The notes: a model not told the origin generated them from the letters alone. A stretch of 64,000 nt of DNA from Deinococcus aquaedulcis (GCF_019693445.1 NZ_JAHRBL010000002.1:186001-250000); one strand, 5' to 3'. Shown: positions 1-12,631, counted from the first letter of the stretch. Numbers and translations: made by a program.

Positions 1-3
1 AAG

Positions 4-366
4 TTACCCGGACCCGTCGGCTGGAGGTTTGCCGGCCAGCCGTGCCCGGTAGATGTCCACTGTCTGGCCCGCGCAGCTCAGGGGATGCACCTGCACCAGT
101 CGCCGCCATGTCTGCACCGACTGATCGTCCAGCAGCACCTGCGGCTTGGGCAGGAAGGCGGTAAACAGCGCCTCCAACCCCACCTCGCGCGCACTCTCAC
201 GGGCGTAAGCCGCGCCGCCCGAACTCCAGCAATACAGCTCAGCCCCCTGCGCCGCCAGTTCACGCACATGGGCCACCGCTGCCGGAATGGGAATGCGGGA
301 GCGCCCGACGTTGCGCACCAGGGTCTCGTCCACATCCACATAAACGACCAGCGGGGGAGGGCTCAT
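4..366 (-). CDS. HAD-family phosphatase-like protein
   Basis: A 120-residue protein with a short HAD fold. The first motif YVDVDETLV (residues 9-17) holds the nucleophile Asp and the second Asp of the DxDxT/V signature, followed by CWSSGG, which fits HAD motif II (Ser). The C-terminal half has the basic residue and LLDDQ acidic motif expected of motifs III-IV. The length suits a minimal capless HAD phosphatase, so a small phosphorylated substrate or a polynucleotide end is possible, but the substrate cannot be read from the sequence. The ATG overlaps the stop of the upstream LRV-repeat gene (ATGA), so the two are translationally coupled at the 3' end of a recG operon. Confidence 0.8.
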   Translation of the reverse strand: MSPPPLVVYVDVDETLVRNVGRSRIPIPAAVAHVRELAAQGAELYCWSSGGAAYARESAREVGLEALFTAFLPKPQVLLDDQSVQTWRRLVQVHPLSCAGQTVDIYRARLAGKPPADGSG

Positions 367-1181
367 GCTTGCGCCTTCAGTCGGGACCGGGCGACTCGGG
401 CCACTTCAGGTTCGGTGTCGGAGGCCAATCGAACGAGCAGGGCCGGCGGGCATTTGGCGTTGAAGGCCACCCGCAGCCTGACCGATTCATCTGGGTCGTT
501 GGCCAGCTGTCCCAGCGTTTCTGGTGGGCAGGCGCGGCGGGTGGCGACCATCCAGCGGACGCGCGGATCGGGGTCGCTGGAGAGCAGAGTGAGCACTTCT
601 GGCGGCACGGTCTTGTTGTGCGCCACCCAGAACTTCATTTCCGGGTCCAGGGCCATCACGGCGGTCCACACTTCCAGACTGGCCCGGCCGTGGGCCGCAC
701 GCTGATAGAGCTCGGGATCAGTGCTGTTTCGCAGGTCTAGGAATTCCTGCGCACTGGCGATCTGGTGGTTCCGGTCGGCCATCCGCGCCAAGCGCTGGGC
801 CCAGTGGCGGACCCGCTGCGTTTTTCCAGTCTGCGCCAGGGTTCTCAGTTCATCCCCCAGCTGACCAGCGAGCTGAAAATGCTCGGTCCAGCGCAGGGCA
901 CGTTCTTCCCAGTAGGCCGCGCCCCACTGCAACCCCAGCCGAAGGGTCGGCGCCAGGGGATAGGTCGCGGCCAGGGCGTCTGGCAGGGCGGCGGCCCGAA
1001 GCCCCGCCTGCAGGTTGTCATGGAATCCGGCAGGATCGCCTTCCAGCAGCGTCACCATGTTGGGCAACAGCCCTGTCTTGACCGGCACAAAGTCATCAGG
1101 TGTGCGCAGCACCCCCCACTCGCCCTGCACCACGCCGACGGGCAGGCCAAGCGTCAGCGCATGGATAAAAGGCGCCGCCAC
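363..1181 (-). CDS. LRV/HEAT-like repeat protein
   Basis: A 272-residue protein of unknown role. The C-terminal 100 residues carry at least three tandem repeats of about 24 residues built as CPPE-x-L-x-x-L-A-x-D-P-D-x-x-VR-x-x-VA-x-N, the pattern of leucine-rich repeat variant (LRV) proteins: see NKTVPPEVLTLLSSDPDPRV, RRACPPETLGQLANDPDESV and NAKCPPALLVRLASDTEPEV. Such solenoids bind other proteins. The N-terminal part has no recognisable domain. The GTG start directly follows the recG stop, and the 3' end overlaps the HAD gene, so it is the middle gene of a recG operon. Confidence 0.75.
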   Translation of the reverse strand: MAAPFIHALTLGLPVGVVQGEWGVLRTPDDFVPVKTGLLPNMVTLLEGDPAGFHDNLQAGLRAAALPDALAATYPLAPTLRLGLQWGAAYWEERALRWTEHFQLAGQLGDELRTLAQTGKTQRVRHWAQRLARMADRNHQIASAQEFLDLRNSTDPELYQRAAHGRASLEVWTAVMALDPEMKFWVAHNKTVPPEVLTLLSSDPDPRVRWMVATRRACPPETLGQLANDPDESVRLRVAFNAKCPPALLVRLASDTEPEVARVARSRLKAQA

Positions 1182-3521
<2,340 letters not shown>

Positions 3522-3585
3522 CGCCCGCCCAGGCTAGCAGAGGGGGCCGGGCCGGACGGGGGAGACGGGCACCATCGCCCAGGGC

Positions 3586-4179
3586 CTAGTTCAGCAGCTT
3601 GGCTTCGCGCGGCACGTAGCCCAGCAGCACGTCCAGGCGGTCGCCCAGCGTGGGGGCGCGCAGGGCGTCTTCGCGCTGCTCGGGTGTCAGGGGCAGGCTG
3701 GCGGCGGCAAAGCTGGCCAGCAGCAGCGGCTCACTGGGCGCGGCGCGGCGCAGGGCCTCGCCTTCTTCGGGTCGCAGGCGAATCAGGGCCGAGAGCAGCT
3801 CGCTCGCCGAGACCCGCTCCACCTCGGCATCGCTGCCTTCCAGGGGCCACAGCCGCACGTCGGCGGACAGGTACGGCTGGTCGAAGTGAAAGCGCTCAAT
3901 CTCAAAGCGCTCGCCCCCCGTGACCAGGATGGTGCTGGTGCCGTCCTCGTGGCCCTGCGCCTGGCGTAGCGAGGCCAGCGTACCCACCCGCGACACCCGC
4001 TCGTGGAATGGCCTGTCCGACTCTTCCGAGGACACCACAATGCGCACGATGCCAAAGGGGCCCCCGCTGGCCTGCACGTCTGCCAGCAGGGCGCGGTACC
4101 GGGGTTCAAAGACGTACAGCGGCAGCAGTACGCCTGGAAACAGCACCAGCTTGGGCAGAGGAAACAGCGGAACGCGCAT
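3586..4179 (-). CDS. LON N-terminal (substrate-binding) domain protein
   Basis: A 197-residue stand-alone LON domain. The opening [19 protein letters not shown] followed by [11 protein letters not shown] is the classic start of the Lon N-terminal domain, and there is no AAA+ or protease part. Stand-alone LON proteins (COG2802) are thought to bind unfolded or regulatory proteins; the partner is unknown. A CATAAC box sits 5 nt before the ATG on the minus strand, which suggests a leaderless transcript. The 3' end is 64 bp from the recG start and both run on the minus strand. Confidence 0.88.
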   Translation of the reverse strand: MRVPLFPLPKLVLFPGVLLPLYVFEPRYRALLADVQASGGPFGIVRIVVSSEESDRPFHERVSRVGTLASLRQAQGHEDGTSTILVTGGERFEIERFHFDQPYLSADVRLWPLEGSDAEVERVSASELLSALIRLRPEEGEALRRAAPSEPLLLASFAAASLPLTPEQREDALRAPTLGDRLDVLLGYVPREAKLLN

Positions 4180-4292
4180 ACGCCGTTATGGTGCCCCCCA
4201 GGCGCGCCCGGAACTTGAGCGCAGCCCACACACCACCGGGAAAAACGTCAACCGTTTCTGCATGGGCGCTTAAACCTCGCCCCACAAGCTCA

Positions 4293-5120
4293 TCAGTCCG
4301 CTTTGGCGGGACGCTTCGCTGTGCGGCGCCGCTTGGGCGGGGGCGGCGGCGGGGCGCCCCAGGCCGCCAGCTCGGCCTCGCTGACCCCCAGGGCCAGCAG
4401 CGCCGCGCTGTCCTGCGGGGTCAGTGGGGCCTGGGCCAGCAGGTCCGGGCGCCGGGCCAGGGTGCGCTGCAGGGCCTGCTCGCGCCGCCACGCCGCCACC
4501 GCCGCGTGGTTGCCGCCGCGCAGCACCTCGGGCACCGCGTGGCCGTTCCATTCCGGCGGGCGGGTGTATTCGGGGTAATCCAGCAGGCCAGAACTGAACG
4601 AGTCCATCTGGTGCGACGCCGGGTCGCCCAGCACGCCGGGCCGCAGGCGCGCCACCGCTTCCAGCACGCAGGCCGCCGCTGCCTCGCCGCCCATCATCAC
4701 GAAGTCGCCAATGCTGAGTTCCCGCGTGACCAGGGTCTCCACGCGGGCGTCGAAGCCCTCGTAACGGCCACACAGGAACGCGAGGTGGCGTTTGCCCGCC
4801 AGTTCCTCGGCCACTGCCTGGGTGAAGGGCTGGCCGGCCGGACTGAAGAGAATCACCTCGTCGGCCGGGGGCAGGCTCTCCAGGGCGCGCTGGGCGACAT
4901 CCACCCGGATCACCATGCCGGCGCCGCCGCCGTACGGGGTGTCGTCCACCTTCAGGTGCTTGTTCTGGGCGAAGTTGCGCAGGTTCACCAGCTGCACGTC
5001 AATCAGGCCCCGGGCCGCCGCCTTGCCCAGAATCGCCTCCTGTGCAAAGGGAAAGAGCAACTCGGGAAACAGCGTCAGGAACGAGAAGGTTAGGGGTGTG
5101 GGCGTGGCCTCAGTCGTCAC
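4293..5120 (-). CDS. trmD: tRNA (guanine-N1)-methyltransferase TrmD
   Basis: Methylates G37 next to the anticodon using S-adenosylmethionine, preventing +1 frameshifting. The SPOUT knot residues are visible: [36 protein letters not shown] and [13 protein letters not shown] place the start at a GTG at 5120, giving [14 protein letters not shown]; this overlaps the rimM end by 11 bp, whereas the longer open frame to 5339 runs inside rimM and is not TrmD-like. The C-terminal tail is Pro/Lys/Arg-rich ([19 protein letters not shown]), an addition beyond the usual TrmD core. It is last in the rpsP-khpA-rimM-trmD operon. Confidence 0.95.
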   Translation of the reverse strand: MTTEATPTPLTFSFLTLFPELLFPFAQEAILGKAAARGLIDVQLVNLRNFAQNKHLKVDDTPYGGGAGMVIRVDVAQRALESLPPADEVILFSPAGQPFTQAVAEELAGKRHLAFLCGRYEGFDARVETLVTRELSIGDFVMMGGEAAAACVLEAVARLRPGVLGDPASHQMDSFSSGLLDYPEYTRPPEWNGHAVPEVLRGGNHAAVAAWRREQALQRTLARRPDLLAQAPLTPQDSAALLALGVSEAELAAWGAPPPPPPKRRRTAKRPAKAD

Positions 5121-5655
5121 GGTCAGGATCGGGGTCGCCCAGCAGGTTCTCCGGGGCGTCGGCGGTGAGGGTAATGGCGCGCGGGCGGCCCTTGTCGTTG
5201 AGTTCGACCACCACATACGGCGCCTGCAGCGGCACAAACGACTCGCCGCCCGGGTGGCGCACCACCAGCAGATCCTGGCGCCCGCCGTCCAGGGCGTCGG
5301 TGACCTCGCCCAGCACCTCGCCCGAGGTCCCGTGGACACTCAGGCCGCGCAGTTCGTGGTAATAGTACACGCCCTCTTCGGGTTCGGGCAGTTCATCGTC
5401 GGCGGCGTACACCTGCAGGCCGCGCAGGTCCTCGGCGGCCTCGCGCGTGGTCACGCCCGCCAGCCCCAGCGCCACCCCGGGCGAGAGGGGCTCGGCCCTG
5501 GTGACCCGCAGCCAGCCCCGGCCCTCCACGTACACCCGCTTTAGTGCCAGCAGTTGCCCCGGGTCGCCCAGCACATACACCTTGACGCCGCCGCGCACCC
5601 CGTGCGGCCCCAGAAAGTGCCCCAGCCGGGTGCGGTCCTGTTCGCCCCCGCTCAC
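5110..5655 (-). CDS. rimM: 16S rRNA processing/ribosome maturation protein RimM
   Basis: A 181-residue assembly factor for the 30S head that binds S19. The N-terminal barrel starts [20 protein letters not shown], matching the GxhG-G-KV signature, and the C-terminal PRC-barrel has [11 protein letters not shown] and [17 protein letters not shown], then [14 protein letters not shown]. The GTG start overlaps the khpA stop (GTGA), showing translational coupling, and the stop lies inside trmD. It is the third gene of the rpsP operon, the usual bacterial order. Confidence 0.95.
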   Translation of the reverse strand: MSGGEQDRTRLGHFLGPHGVRGGVKVYVLGDPGQLLALKRVYVEGRGWLRVTRAEPLSPGVALGLAGVTTREAAEDLRGLQVYAADDELPEPEEGVYYYHELRGLSVHGTSGEVLGEVTDALDGGRQDLLVVRHPGGESFVPLQAPYVVVELNDKGRPRAITLTADAPENLLGDPDPDRDD

Positions 5656-5900
5656 GCTTTGCGGGGGGCGTCCAGGTCCACGTTCAGGCGCTCGCGCGGG
5701 TCGGCGGCGGCGCGCACCAGCGTGCGGATGGCCTGAATCACGCGGCCCTGACGGCCGATCAGGCGCCCTTCCTCGCCGGGGCCCACCCGCACGACCACGG
5801 TGGGGCCACGCCGCACGGCGCGCACCAGCGCCGGCTGGTCCACCACGCTCTGCGCGAGGTACAGGGTCAGTTCCACGGGATCGGTTTTCATGGCGGGCAT
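5652..5900 (-). CDS. khpA: KH-domain RNA-binding protein KhpA
   Basis: An 82-residue single KH domain with the GxxG loop in GRLIGRQGRVIQAIRTLV, the small RNA-binding protein encoded between rpsP and rimM in many bacteria. It ends in a short acidic segment and RKA. I start it at the ATG at 5900 (MPAMKTDPVEL) because GGAGG lies 7 nt upstream; a second in-frame ATG at 5891 is possible. The longer frame to 5969 would read through the terminator-like hairpin that separates it from rpsP. Confidence 0.9.
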   Translation of the reverse strand: MPAMKTDPVELTLYLAQSVVDQPALVRAVRRGPTVVVRVGPGEEGRLIGRQGRVIQAIRTLVRAAADPRERLNVDLDAPRKA

Positions 5901-5932
5901 TCTACCGCCTCCAGGGCCGCGCGCCGGACAAC

Positions 5933-5970
5933 AAAAAAGGCCCCCCAGGTTGGGGAGCTTGTCCTGCACA
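5933..5970 (-). terminator. Hairpin plus T-run between rpsP and khpA
   Basis: On the minus strand, CCCC-AACCT-GGGG is followed by GGCC and TTTTTT. An outer pairing GGACAA/TTGTCC flanks it. It sits 10 nt past the rpsP stop and before khpA, so it probably trims expression of the downstream genes relative to S16 rather than ending the operon. Confidence 0.55.
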
Positions 5971-5979
5971 GAGAATCGC

Positions 5980-6228
5980 TTAAGCGACCTTCACGCCCTG
6001 GCTCTTGAGCAGGCGGCGGGCGGTGTTGGTGGGCTGGGCGCCCTGGGCCAGCCAGTGGGCGGCGCGCTCGGCGTCCACCTTCAGGTAGTTTTCGGTGGTC
6101 TTGCGGGGGTCGTAGTAGCCCAGGCTCTCGATGTAGCCGCCGTCGCGGGGGCGGCGGGCATCGGTGACCACGATGCGGTAGTGGGGGTTATGGGTGGAAC
6201 CAAAACGGGACAGGCGAATCTTAACCAT
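5980..6228 (-). CDS. rpsP: 30S ribosomal protein S16
   Basis: An 82-residue S16. The canonical N-terminus [20 protein letters not shown], then [20 protein letters not shown] and [12 protein letters not shown] identify it directly. I use the ATG at 6228, with GAGG 9 nt upstream, in preference to an in-frame ATG 9 nt earlier. It is the first gene of rpsP-khpA-rimM-trmD; its promoter should lie in the 6238-6400 spacer. Confidence 0.97.
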   Translation of the reverse strand: MVKIRLSRFGSTHNPHYRIVVTDARRPRDGGYIESLGYYDPRKTTENYLKVDAERAAHWLAQGAQPTNTARRLLKSQGVKVA

Positions 6229-6367
6229 GACAAACAACCTCGGAGGGGGGGTTTTGAGGGTACAGCGCCCGCTAGGATCACGGGGGTCATGCGCCCGTCA
6301 GCAGCCAACCGGGGTGCGCACCGAAGAAGGGTAGCAAATGCGCTGTAGAACGGCAAGGGTGCGTTAA

Positions 6368-6410
6368 GTATCTCGCTGTTGATCTTGAGATCAACCGAGC
6401 GGAGCGAGAA
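6368..6410. repeat. Nested hairpin in the envC-rpsP spacer
   Basis: An outer pair TCTCGCT/AGCGAGA encloses an inner palindrome TTGATCTTGAGATCAA. It lies immediately beside the larger 6413-6490 stem. The stretch GAGCGGAGCGAG also occurs in the palindromic element at 22.6 kb, so it may belong to a dispersed repeat family. Confidence 0.5.
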
Positions 6411-6412
6411 GC

Positions 6413-6490
6413 GAAAAAAGTGCCTCGCACCGGGAATGGAAACGTTTCTGCGTTTTTCTGAAACGTTGGAATGGAAGGGGCGAGGCACTT
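6413..6490 (-). terminator. Long terminator stem after the ftsE-ftsX-envC operon
   Basis: Just after the envC stop the minus strand reads AAGTGCCTCGC ... GCGAGGCACTT followed by TTTTTCGC. The 11-bp perfect outer stem encloses about 50 nt that contain a second stem, AACGTTTC/GAAACGTT. The T-run on the minus strand supports a terminator for the division operon. Confidence 0.75.
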
Positions 6491-7960
6491 AGAACGGAGG
6501 AGGCAGCACGTCCTGGCCCCGGCGCAGCTGAAAAGCCATGCTGTCCGGGCCCAGCACGGAGCTGCCGCCCACCGTGCCCAGCGGGGCGCCGCGCCGCACC
6601 CGGTCCCCCACATGCACCGACAGTTCGCGCAGGCCCAGGTAGGCCGAGACCAGCGAGCCGTGGTCCAGCAGCACGATCCCGCCGGTTGAGCCGTAGAACG
6701 CCGCCGCCAGCACATTGCCGTCCTGGGCTGCCACCACCTGGGTGGCGCCGGACAGCACCACCCACGGCGACCCGCCCGTGCCGTACGGCGCGCTGACCCG
6801 CCCGCCCGGCAGCGGAAAGCCCAGTGGGCCCGACTGCGCAGGGAGGGGGGCCAATTGCACCTCGGCCTGCTGCTGCGCCTGTTCCACCTGCTGCTGGCGC
6901 TGTTGCAGGGCCGCCTGCTCCTGCTGCAGCTGCGCTTCACGCTGGCGCTGCTGCGAGAGACGCTGCTGCGCCTGCTGGGCGGCGGCGCGCTCGGCCGCTG
7001 CGCGGCTGGCCTGGGCACGGGCGGCGGCAGCCTGCCGCTCGCGGGCCACCCGCTCCTGCTCGGCGCGGATACGGGCCAGGCGCTCGGCTTCCTGCCGGGC
7101 CCGTTCCTGCGCTTCGCGGATGCGCCGCGCTTCGGCTTCGCGGCGACGGCGCTCCTCTTCCAGGCGGCGCTGGCGCTCGGCTTCCAGGCGGGCCTGCTCG
7201 GCCTGCACCTGCCCCACCAGCTGGTCAATGGTGCGCGCGGCCAGGGCCTGCTCGGCCTGCCGCTGGGCGGCCAGCGTGCGCTGCCCCTGCTCGCTGGTAC
7301 GCAACTGTGCCAGTAGGGTGTTCTGCTCGGCGCGCTGGGCCTGCAGGGCCCGCAGCTTGCCCTGCCGCTGGGCCTGCAGGGTGCGCAACTCCTGCGCCTG
7401 CTGGGTTTGCAGGGCGCGCTGCTGTGCCAGCACCTTGACCTCGCCCTCCAGGGTGCGGATGACGCGGGTGTTGTACTCGCCCGCGCGGTTGGCGTACTGC
7501 AGCCGAATCAGGAGGTCCGACAGGCTGCGCGACTGCGAGAGTAGCTGCAGGTAGCGCCCGGAGCGGTCCCGGTACTGCAGCCGCAGAATCTCGCGCACGT
7601 CGCCCTGCAGCCGCGTCACGCGCGCCTGGGTCACTTTGAGCTGGCTGCCGGTGTCGGCCAGGGCCCGCTCGGCCAGGGTCACGCGGGCGGTGGCGGTGGC
7701 CAGTTCGTTTTCCAGCTGCCCGGCGCGCCGGGTCAGGTCGTCCAGGCGGCCCAGCGTCTGGCGCTGCTGCGCGCTGAGGCTGGCAATCGCCCGCCGCGCC
7801 TGCTCGATCTGCGCCACCTTCTGGGCGTTCAGTTCACGCTGCTGCTGCAGTTCGCGCTGCAGACTCTGCAGCCGCTCGCTGGTGGTCTGCGCCAGTCCGG
7901 CCTGCGGCACCCCCGCCAGCAGGGCCACAGCCAGCAGCGCCGTCGCACGCCTGCTCCGTG

Positions 7961-7964
<4 letters not shown>
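6489..7964 (-). CDS. EnvC-like coiled-coil protein with degenerate LytM domain
   Basis: A 491-residue exported protein: signal peptide (RRATALLAVALLAGVPQAGLAQ), then about 330 residues of Gln/Arg/Glu-rich coiled coil, then a LytM/M23-like domain from about 375. The metal ligands of M23 peptidases are missing: the Y-x-H is YLGL and the HLHFE-type motif is DSMAFQLR. That is the state of EnvC-type activators, which do not cut peptidoglycan but switch on amidases. It follows ftsX with a 4-bp overlap, so by known FtsEX-EnvC biology it should be held in the periplasm by FtsX. The amidase partner is not in the window. Confidence 0.88.
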
Positions 7965-8824
<860 letters not shown>

Positions 8825-8847
8825 GGCTGGCCTCCGGCCAGGACGGT

Positions 8848-8913
8848 GGTTGAGGGTTGACGGTTGACGGAGAGGAGCGCCACACCATCAACGATCAACC
8901 CTTTCCCATCAAC
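8848..8913. repeat. GTTGA inverted-repeat array between ftsE and ftsX
   Basis: Left arm GGTTGAGGGTTGACGG, right arm ATCAACGATCAACCC and CCCATCAAC: short GTTGA units repeated on both sides so that the RNA folds into a long imperfect stem. The design (7-9-mer units, inverted) resembles the arrays at 19.93 and 55.11 kb, although the unit differs. Confidence 0.6.
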
Positions 8914-8939
8914 AGGCCGCACAGCGGCCTTCGCCGCCC

Positions 8940-9623
8940 TCACAGCGCATACCCCCCATACGGATCATCGCGCACCAGTTTGCCCTTGCGCAGGGTCAGG
9001 GTGCGGTGGCGGAAGGTTTCCACGAGGTCGCGGGCGTGGGTGGCGACAATCACCGTGGTGCCGCGCAGGTTCACGTTTTGCAGCACCTTGAGTACCTCAC
9101 GGCTGTTGTCGGGGTCGAGGTTGCCGGTGGGCTCGTCGGCCAGCAGCAGGGGCGGGTTGCCCACGATGGCGCGGGCAATGGCCACGCGCTGCTGCTCGCC
9201 CTGCGAGAGCTGCACGGGCAGGGCGTATTTCTTGTGCTCCAGGCCCACGGTGCGCAGCGCGCCCGCCACCCGCTGCGGCCACTCGCGCCCCGGCACGCCG
9301 GTCACGCGCAGGGCAAAGGCCACATTGTCGTAGGCGTTCAGGTGCGGCAGCAGCAGGTTGTCCTGAAACACGGTGCCCATGCGGCGGCGCAGCAGGGCGG
9401 TGCGCCGGCCCCGGTAGCGCGCCAGCGGCTCGCCCGCCACCTTGACCTCGCCCCGGCTGGGCAGCGCGCGCTTAAGCACCAGACTCATGAAGCTGCTCTT
9501 TCCAGCCCCCGAATGGCCCACCAGGTACACGAATTCGCCCTTGCCCACGTGCAGCGACACGTCGTCCAGGGCCAGGGTGCGGGTCACTGGGTATTCCAGC
9601 GACACATTCTTGAAATCAATCAC
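8940..9623 (-). CDS. ftsE: Cell-division ATP-binding protein FtsE
   Basis: A 227-residue ABC ATPase. With a GTG start at 9623 the protein begins MIDFKNVSLEYP, the standard FtsE opening; the extra upstream residues of the open frame are not FtsE-like. Walker A GHSGAGKSS near 36, Q-loop VFQDNLLLPHLNAYDNVA, signature LSQGEQQRVAIARAIV and Walker B LLLADEPTGNLDP are intact. It powers FtsX and, through it, cell-wall hydrolysis at division. It is the first gene of ftsE-ftsX-envC. Confidence 0.94.
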   Translation of the reverse strand: MIDFKNVSLEYPVTRTLALDDVSLHVGKGEFVYLVGHSGAGKSSFMSLVLKRALPSRGEVKVAGEPLARYRGRRTALLRRRMGTVFQDNLLLPHLNAYDNVAFALRVTGVPGREWPQRVAGALRTVGLEHKKYALPVQLSQGEQQRVAIARAIVGNPPLLLADEPTGNLDPDNSREVLKVLQNVNLRGTTVIVATHARDLVETFRHRTLTLRKGKLVRDDPYGGYAL

Positions 9624-9761
9624 GCCGCACCCCGCAAGGAGAGGCGCAGCGGCAAGGCGGTGCGGTTGGTCATGCTCGCGGCCCAGCATAGCCTGGATGG
9701 TGGTGGGGGCGGTGAAAGGGTGAGGGGGGCTTTCTGTTTGGGCGAGTTCGTTTGCCCGCGT

Positions 9762-10258
9762 TGCCCCACCCCCCCAGCCCCCCTACCCCGGAGGGGCAGG
9801 GGGGAGTTTTCCGCTGCGCTCGGCAAACGTTGACTAACGATTTAGGGCAGCCTTCCTTCGCCCCGCGTTGTACGCCGTGGTCCGCCTTCGCCCATCGCCT
9901 CACGCCCGCGCGCTTCGCGCACGACGGCTTCCGTTGCTTGCCCCGTAGGAGTGAAGGGTAGGGACGCTTAGGGCACGAGGTTCTACTTTTGAAGGGCAGC
10001 TTTGGCCTTTGGCTGTTGTGTTGTTCAAAGTAGAACCCTCTGGGCCACACCAAGTTCCCTTGCCCCCGTACCGCCCAGGTCCAGACGAGGCCGTCGTGCC
10101 CGAAGGGCGCGGGCCATTGCGCGTTACCAGCGGATGGCGTCGAAGCCGGACACGTCAACGAATGGAGCAATCCATCCAACGCCAGTAGAAACTCTTGCCC
10201 AGCGCAGCGCCGCTCCCCCCTGCCCCTCTGGGGGAGGGGGGCTGGGGGGGTGGGGCCA
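9762..10258. repeat. About 500-bp nested inverted repeat between ftsE and ctpA
   Basis: No convincing gene lies in 9624-10337. The stretch is built as three nested inverted pairs: GC-rich outer arms 9762-9825 and 10195-10258 (about 64 nt, mostly identical when inverted); 9907-9927 with 10091-10111 (19 of 21 matching, core GCACGACGG); and 9979-9993 with 10024-10037 (GGTTCTACTTT). The open frames here code only for translated repeat (CPSG-GLGGWG). Folded, this would be one long hairpin. The C-rich arm resembles repeats found between genes in other GC-rich bacteria. Confidence 0.7.
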
Positions 10259-10337
10259 CACGCAGGCTAAACACAAACCACCCCCCCTGTAACAGCCGCC
10301 CCCTTTGATCTCATCCTCAAGCACTATCCTGCACACC

Positions 10338-11654
10338 GTGAACGCCAAACGTCTGACCGTTACCCTGGCCGCGCTGGGCGCGACCGCCGCCGTCGCCTAC
10401 GCGCAACTGGGCGGGTACTCCCAGGCGAACCTCAGCAGCACCCCCGAGGGGCGCACCTTTCTGCAGGTCCTGAACGACCTCAACCGCCTGTACCTGTACC
10501 CGGTGGACCAGGAAAAGGTGCTGCGCGGCGCGATCACCGGCGCGCTGGGCAGCCTGAACGACGAATTCACGTACTACAGCGAGCCCGAGGACAACGCCAT
10601 TGACGCCGCCAACCTGCAGGGCGAGTTCTTCGGCATTGGCGTGCAGCTGGTGGCGGCCAACGCCGACGGCACGGGCGGCAAGATTGACAACGTGTACAAG
10701 GGCGGCGCGGCGTCGGGTGCGGGCGTGCAGATTGGCGACCAGTTCCTGAAAATTGGCGACAAGGACGTCACGAACGCCAAGCTGAACGAGATCGTGCGCC
10801 TGGTGCGCGGCGAGCGCGGCACCACCGTCACCGTGACCTTCGCCCGCGACGGCAAGCCCTACACCGTCAAGATGGAGCGCCAGCCCGTGACCATCGTGAG
10901 CGTGGAATCCACCGTGCTGCCCGGCAACATTGGCTACATCGCCCTGAACACCTTCTACAACGAGAAGGTGACCGAGCAGTTCCGCGCGGCCGTGGCCGAC
11001 ATGAAGAAGAAGAACGTCAAGGGCCTGATTCTGGACCTGCGCGACAACGGCGGCGGCCTGCTGAACGCTGGCGTGGACGTGGCCGACCAGTTCATGCAGA
11101 GCGGCCCCATCGTGAGCCTGCGCGACCGTTCCAAGGCCACCGAGGTCTTCGGCACGGCCCGGCGCCAGGCCAGCGACTACACCGGCAAACTGGTGGTGCT
11201 GGTCAACAAGAACAGCGCCAGCGCCAGCGAGGTGGTCTCCGGCGCCCTGCAGGACACCGGCCGCGCGACCATCGTGGGCGAGCAGACCTTCGGTAAGGGC
11301 GTGGCGCAGATTCCCGTGACCCTGCCCGACGGCGGCAAGGCGGCCATCGTGAACAGCGAGTGGCTGACCCCCAAGGGCCGCCAGATTCACAAGAAGGGCG
11401 TGACCCCCGACGTGCTGGTCAAGGACACCCGCTTTACCACCCCTGTGAACTTCACCGGCGGCGGCGTGAAGCCCGGCGAGAAGATCACCCTGACCATCGA
11501 GGGCAAGCCAGTGACCGTGACCGCCGACAAGGACGGCAAGTTCACCTACACCGGCGAGATCAAGCGCCCCAGCCGCAGCGCCCAGCAGGGCGAGGCCACC
11601 GTGGACCTGCAGACCGACGCCATTCTGAAAAAGGCCGTGGACCTGCTGAAGTAA
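10338..11654 (+). CDS. C-terminal processing peptidase (S41, CtpA-like)
   Basis: About 438 residues. I start at GTG 10338 (MNAKRLTVTLAALG) because TATCCT sits about 7 nt upstream, fitting a leaderless mRNA. A signal peptide ends near AVAYAQ. A PDZ domain follows (FFGIGVQLV ... GVQIGDQFLKIGDKDV), then the tail-specific protease domain with DLRDNGGGLL, catalytic Ser in NKNSASASEVVSGAL and Lys in GEQTFGKGVAQ. A final region of about 80 residues with a Gly/Thr-rich segment is extra. It should cleave C-terminal tails of envelope proteins in the periplasm. Confidence 0.93.
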   Translation: MNAKRLTVTLAALGATAAVAYAQLGGYSQANLSSTPEGRTFLQVLNDLNRLYLYPVDQEKVLRGAITGALGSLNDEFTYYSEPEDNAIDAANLQGEFFGIGVQLVAANADGTGGKIDNVYKGGAASGAGVQIGDQFLKIGDKDVTNAKLNEIVRLVRGERGTTVTVTFARDGKPYTVKMERQPVTIVSVESTVLPGNIGYIALNTFYNEKVTEQFRAAVADMKKKNVKGLILDLRDNGGGLLNAGVDVADQFMQSGPIVSLRDRSKATEVFGTARRQASDYTGKLVVLVNKNSASASEVVSGALQDTGRATIVGEQTFGKGVAQIPVTLPDGGKAAIVNSEWLTPKGRQIHKKGVTPDVLVKDTRFTTPVNFTGGGVKPGEKITLTIEGKPVTVTADKDGKFTYTGEIKRPSRSAQQGEATVDLQTDAILKKAVDLLK

Positions 11655-11668
11655 GGGCAAGTTGGAAA

Positions 11669-11699
11669 GGGCGGCTCCGGGAGGGGCCGCTCTTTTGTG
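11669..11699 (+). terminator. Rho-independent terminator after ctpA
   Basis: GGGCGGCTCC-GGGA-GGGGCCGCTC then TTTTGTG: a 10-bp stem with two G-U pairs and a four-base loop, 15 nt past the stop. Confidence 0.85.
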
Positions 11700-11730
11700 C
11701 TTCAGGCTCGGCGTTGCTGCGCCTCCGTTC

Positions 11731-12576
11731 CTACGCCTTCTCTGGGCGCTCCTTCGCCTGCCACCAGTCGTCGAACGGCGACACCGGTTGGGCGCGCTTA
11801 TGGCGGGTGGCGCGGTACAGCCCTTCCAGTCGCGCGGCCACCTCGAACGGCACCGGCTGGCCTTCCAGATAATCGTCAATCTGCGCGTAGGTCACGCCCA
11901 GGGCCACCTCATCGGGCAGGCCGGGGCGGTCGTCTTCCAGGTCGGCGGTGGGCACCTTCTGCCACGTTTCGGGCGGGGCGCCCAGCTCGGCCAGCAGCGC
12001 CGCGCCCTGGCGTTTGCTCAGGCCGCTCAGCGGGGTCACGTCCACGCCGCCGTCGCCGTACTTGGTAAAAAAGCCGGTCAGGGCCTCGGCGGCGTGGTCG
12101 GTGCCCACCACCAGCAGCCCCTCCTGCCCGGCCAGCGCGTACTGGGTGACCATGCGCAGCCGGGCTTTCACGTTGCCGCGCACGAAGTCGCGCAGCGGCG
12201 TGCCCAGCGCCTCGCCCGCCGCCTGCGCCGCCGCGTCGCTGGCCGCCTGAATGTTCACGGTCACGGTGCGGTCGGGCTGAATAAACGCCAGGGCCCGCGC
12301 GGCGTCGGCCTCGTCGGCCTGCACGCCGTAGGGCTGGCGCACCGCCACGAACTGGGCGGCCTCGCCCCCGGCGCGCAGCCGCTCGGCGGCCAGCTGGCAC
12401 AGGCGCCCGGTCAGGGTGCTGTCCTGCCCCCCGCTGATGCCCAGCACAAAGCCCCGGGTGCCCGAAGCCCGCAGGTACGCGCACAGAAACGCCACCCGGC
12501 GCTCGACCTCGGCGGCCGGGTCAATGCTGGGCTGCACCCCCAGTTCGCGCCGAATCCTGTCCCTCAAACTGACCAC
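11731..12576 (-). CDS. nadE: NAD(+) synthetase (ammonia-dependent)
   Basis: A 281-residue enzyme that amidates nicotinic acid adenine dinucleotide to NAD+. The P-loop [19 protein letters not shown] is near 50-68, followed by [14 protein letters not shown] and the acceptor-site motif [21 protein letters not shown], and SGLSKRQG. There is no glutaminase domain, so ammonia is the donor. Start GTG at 12576: CATACT lies 6 nt upstream, which fits a leaderless transcript; the open frame above that overlaps the divergent MFS gene. A NadM-like gene lies 1.4 kb away, so two NAD-linked genes are close. Confidence 0.95.
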   Translation of the reverse strand: MVSLRDRIRRELGVQPSIDPAAEVERRVAFLCAYLRASGTRGFVLGISGGQDSTLTGRLCQLAAERLRAGGEAAQFVAVRQPYGVQADEADAARALAFIQPDRTVTVNIQAASDAAAQAAGEALGTPLRDFVRGNVKARLRMVTQYALAGQEGLLVVGTDHAAEALTGFFTKYGDGGVDVTPLSGLSKRQGAALLAELGAPPETWQKVPTADLEDDRPGLPDEVALGVTYAQIDDYLEGQPVPFEVAARLEGLYRATRHKRAQPVSPFDDWWQAKERPEKA

Positions 12577-12631
12577 GGGCGCAGTATGGCATGGCGTTGT
12601 TCCAGTCCCTGGGGCGCCTACACTGGGAGGC

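Noticed and set aside
9670..10179. 169-codon frame (CPSGVGGLGGWGN-like) beside ftsE
   Set aside because: Translated inverted-repeat DNA; the matching peptide appears in the opposite-strand frame of the other arm.
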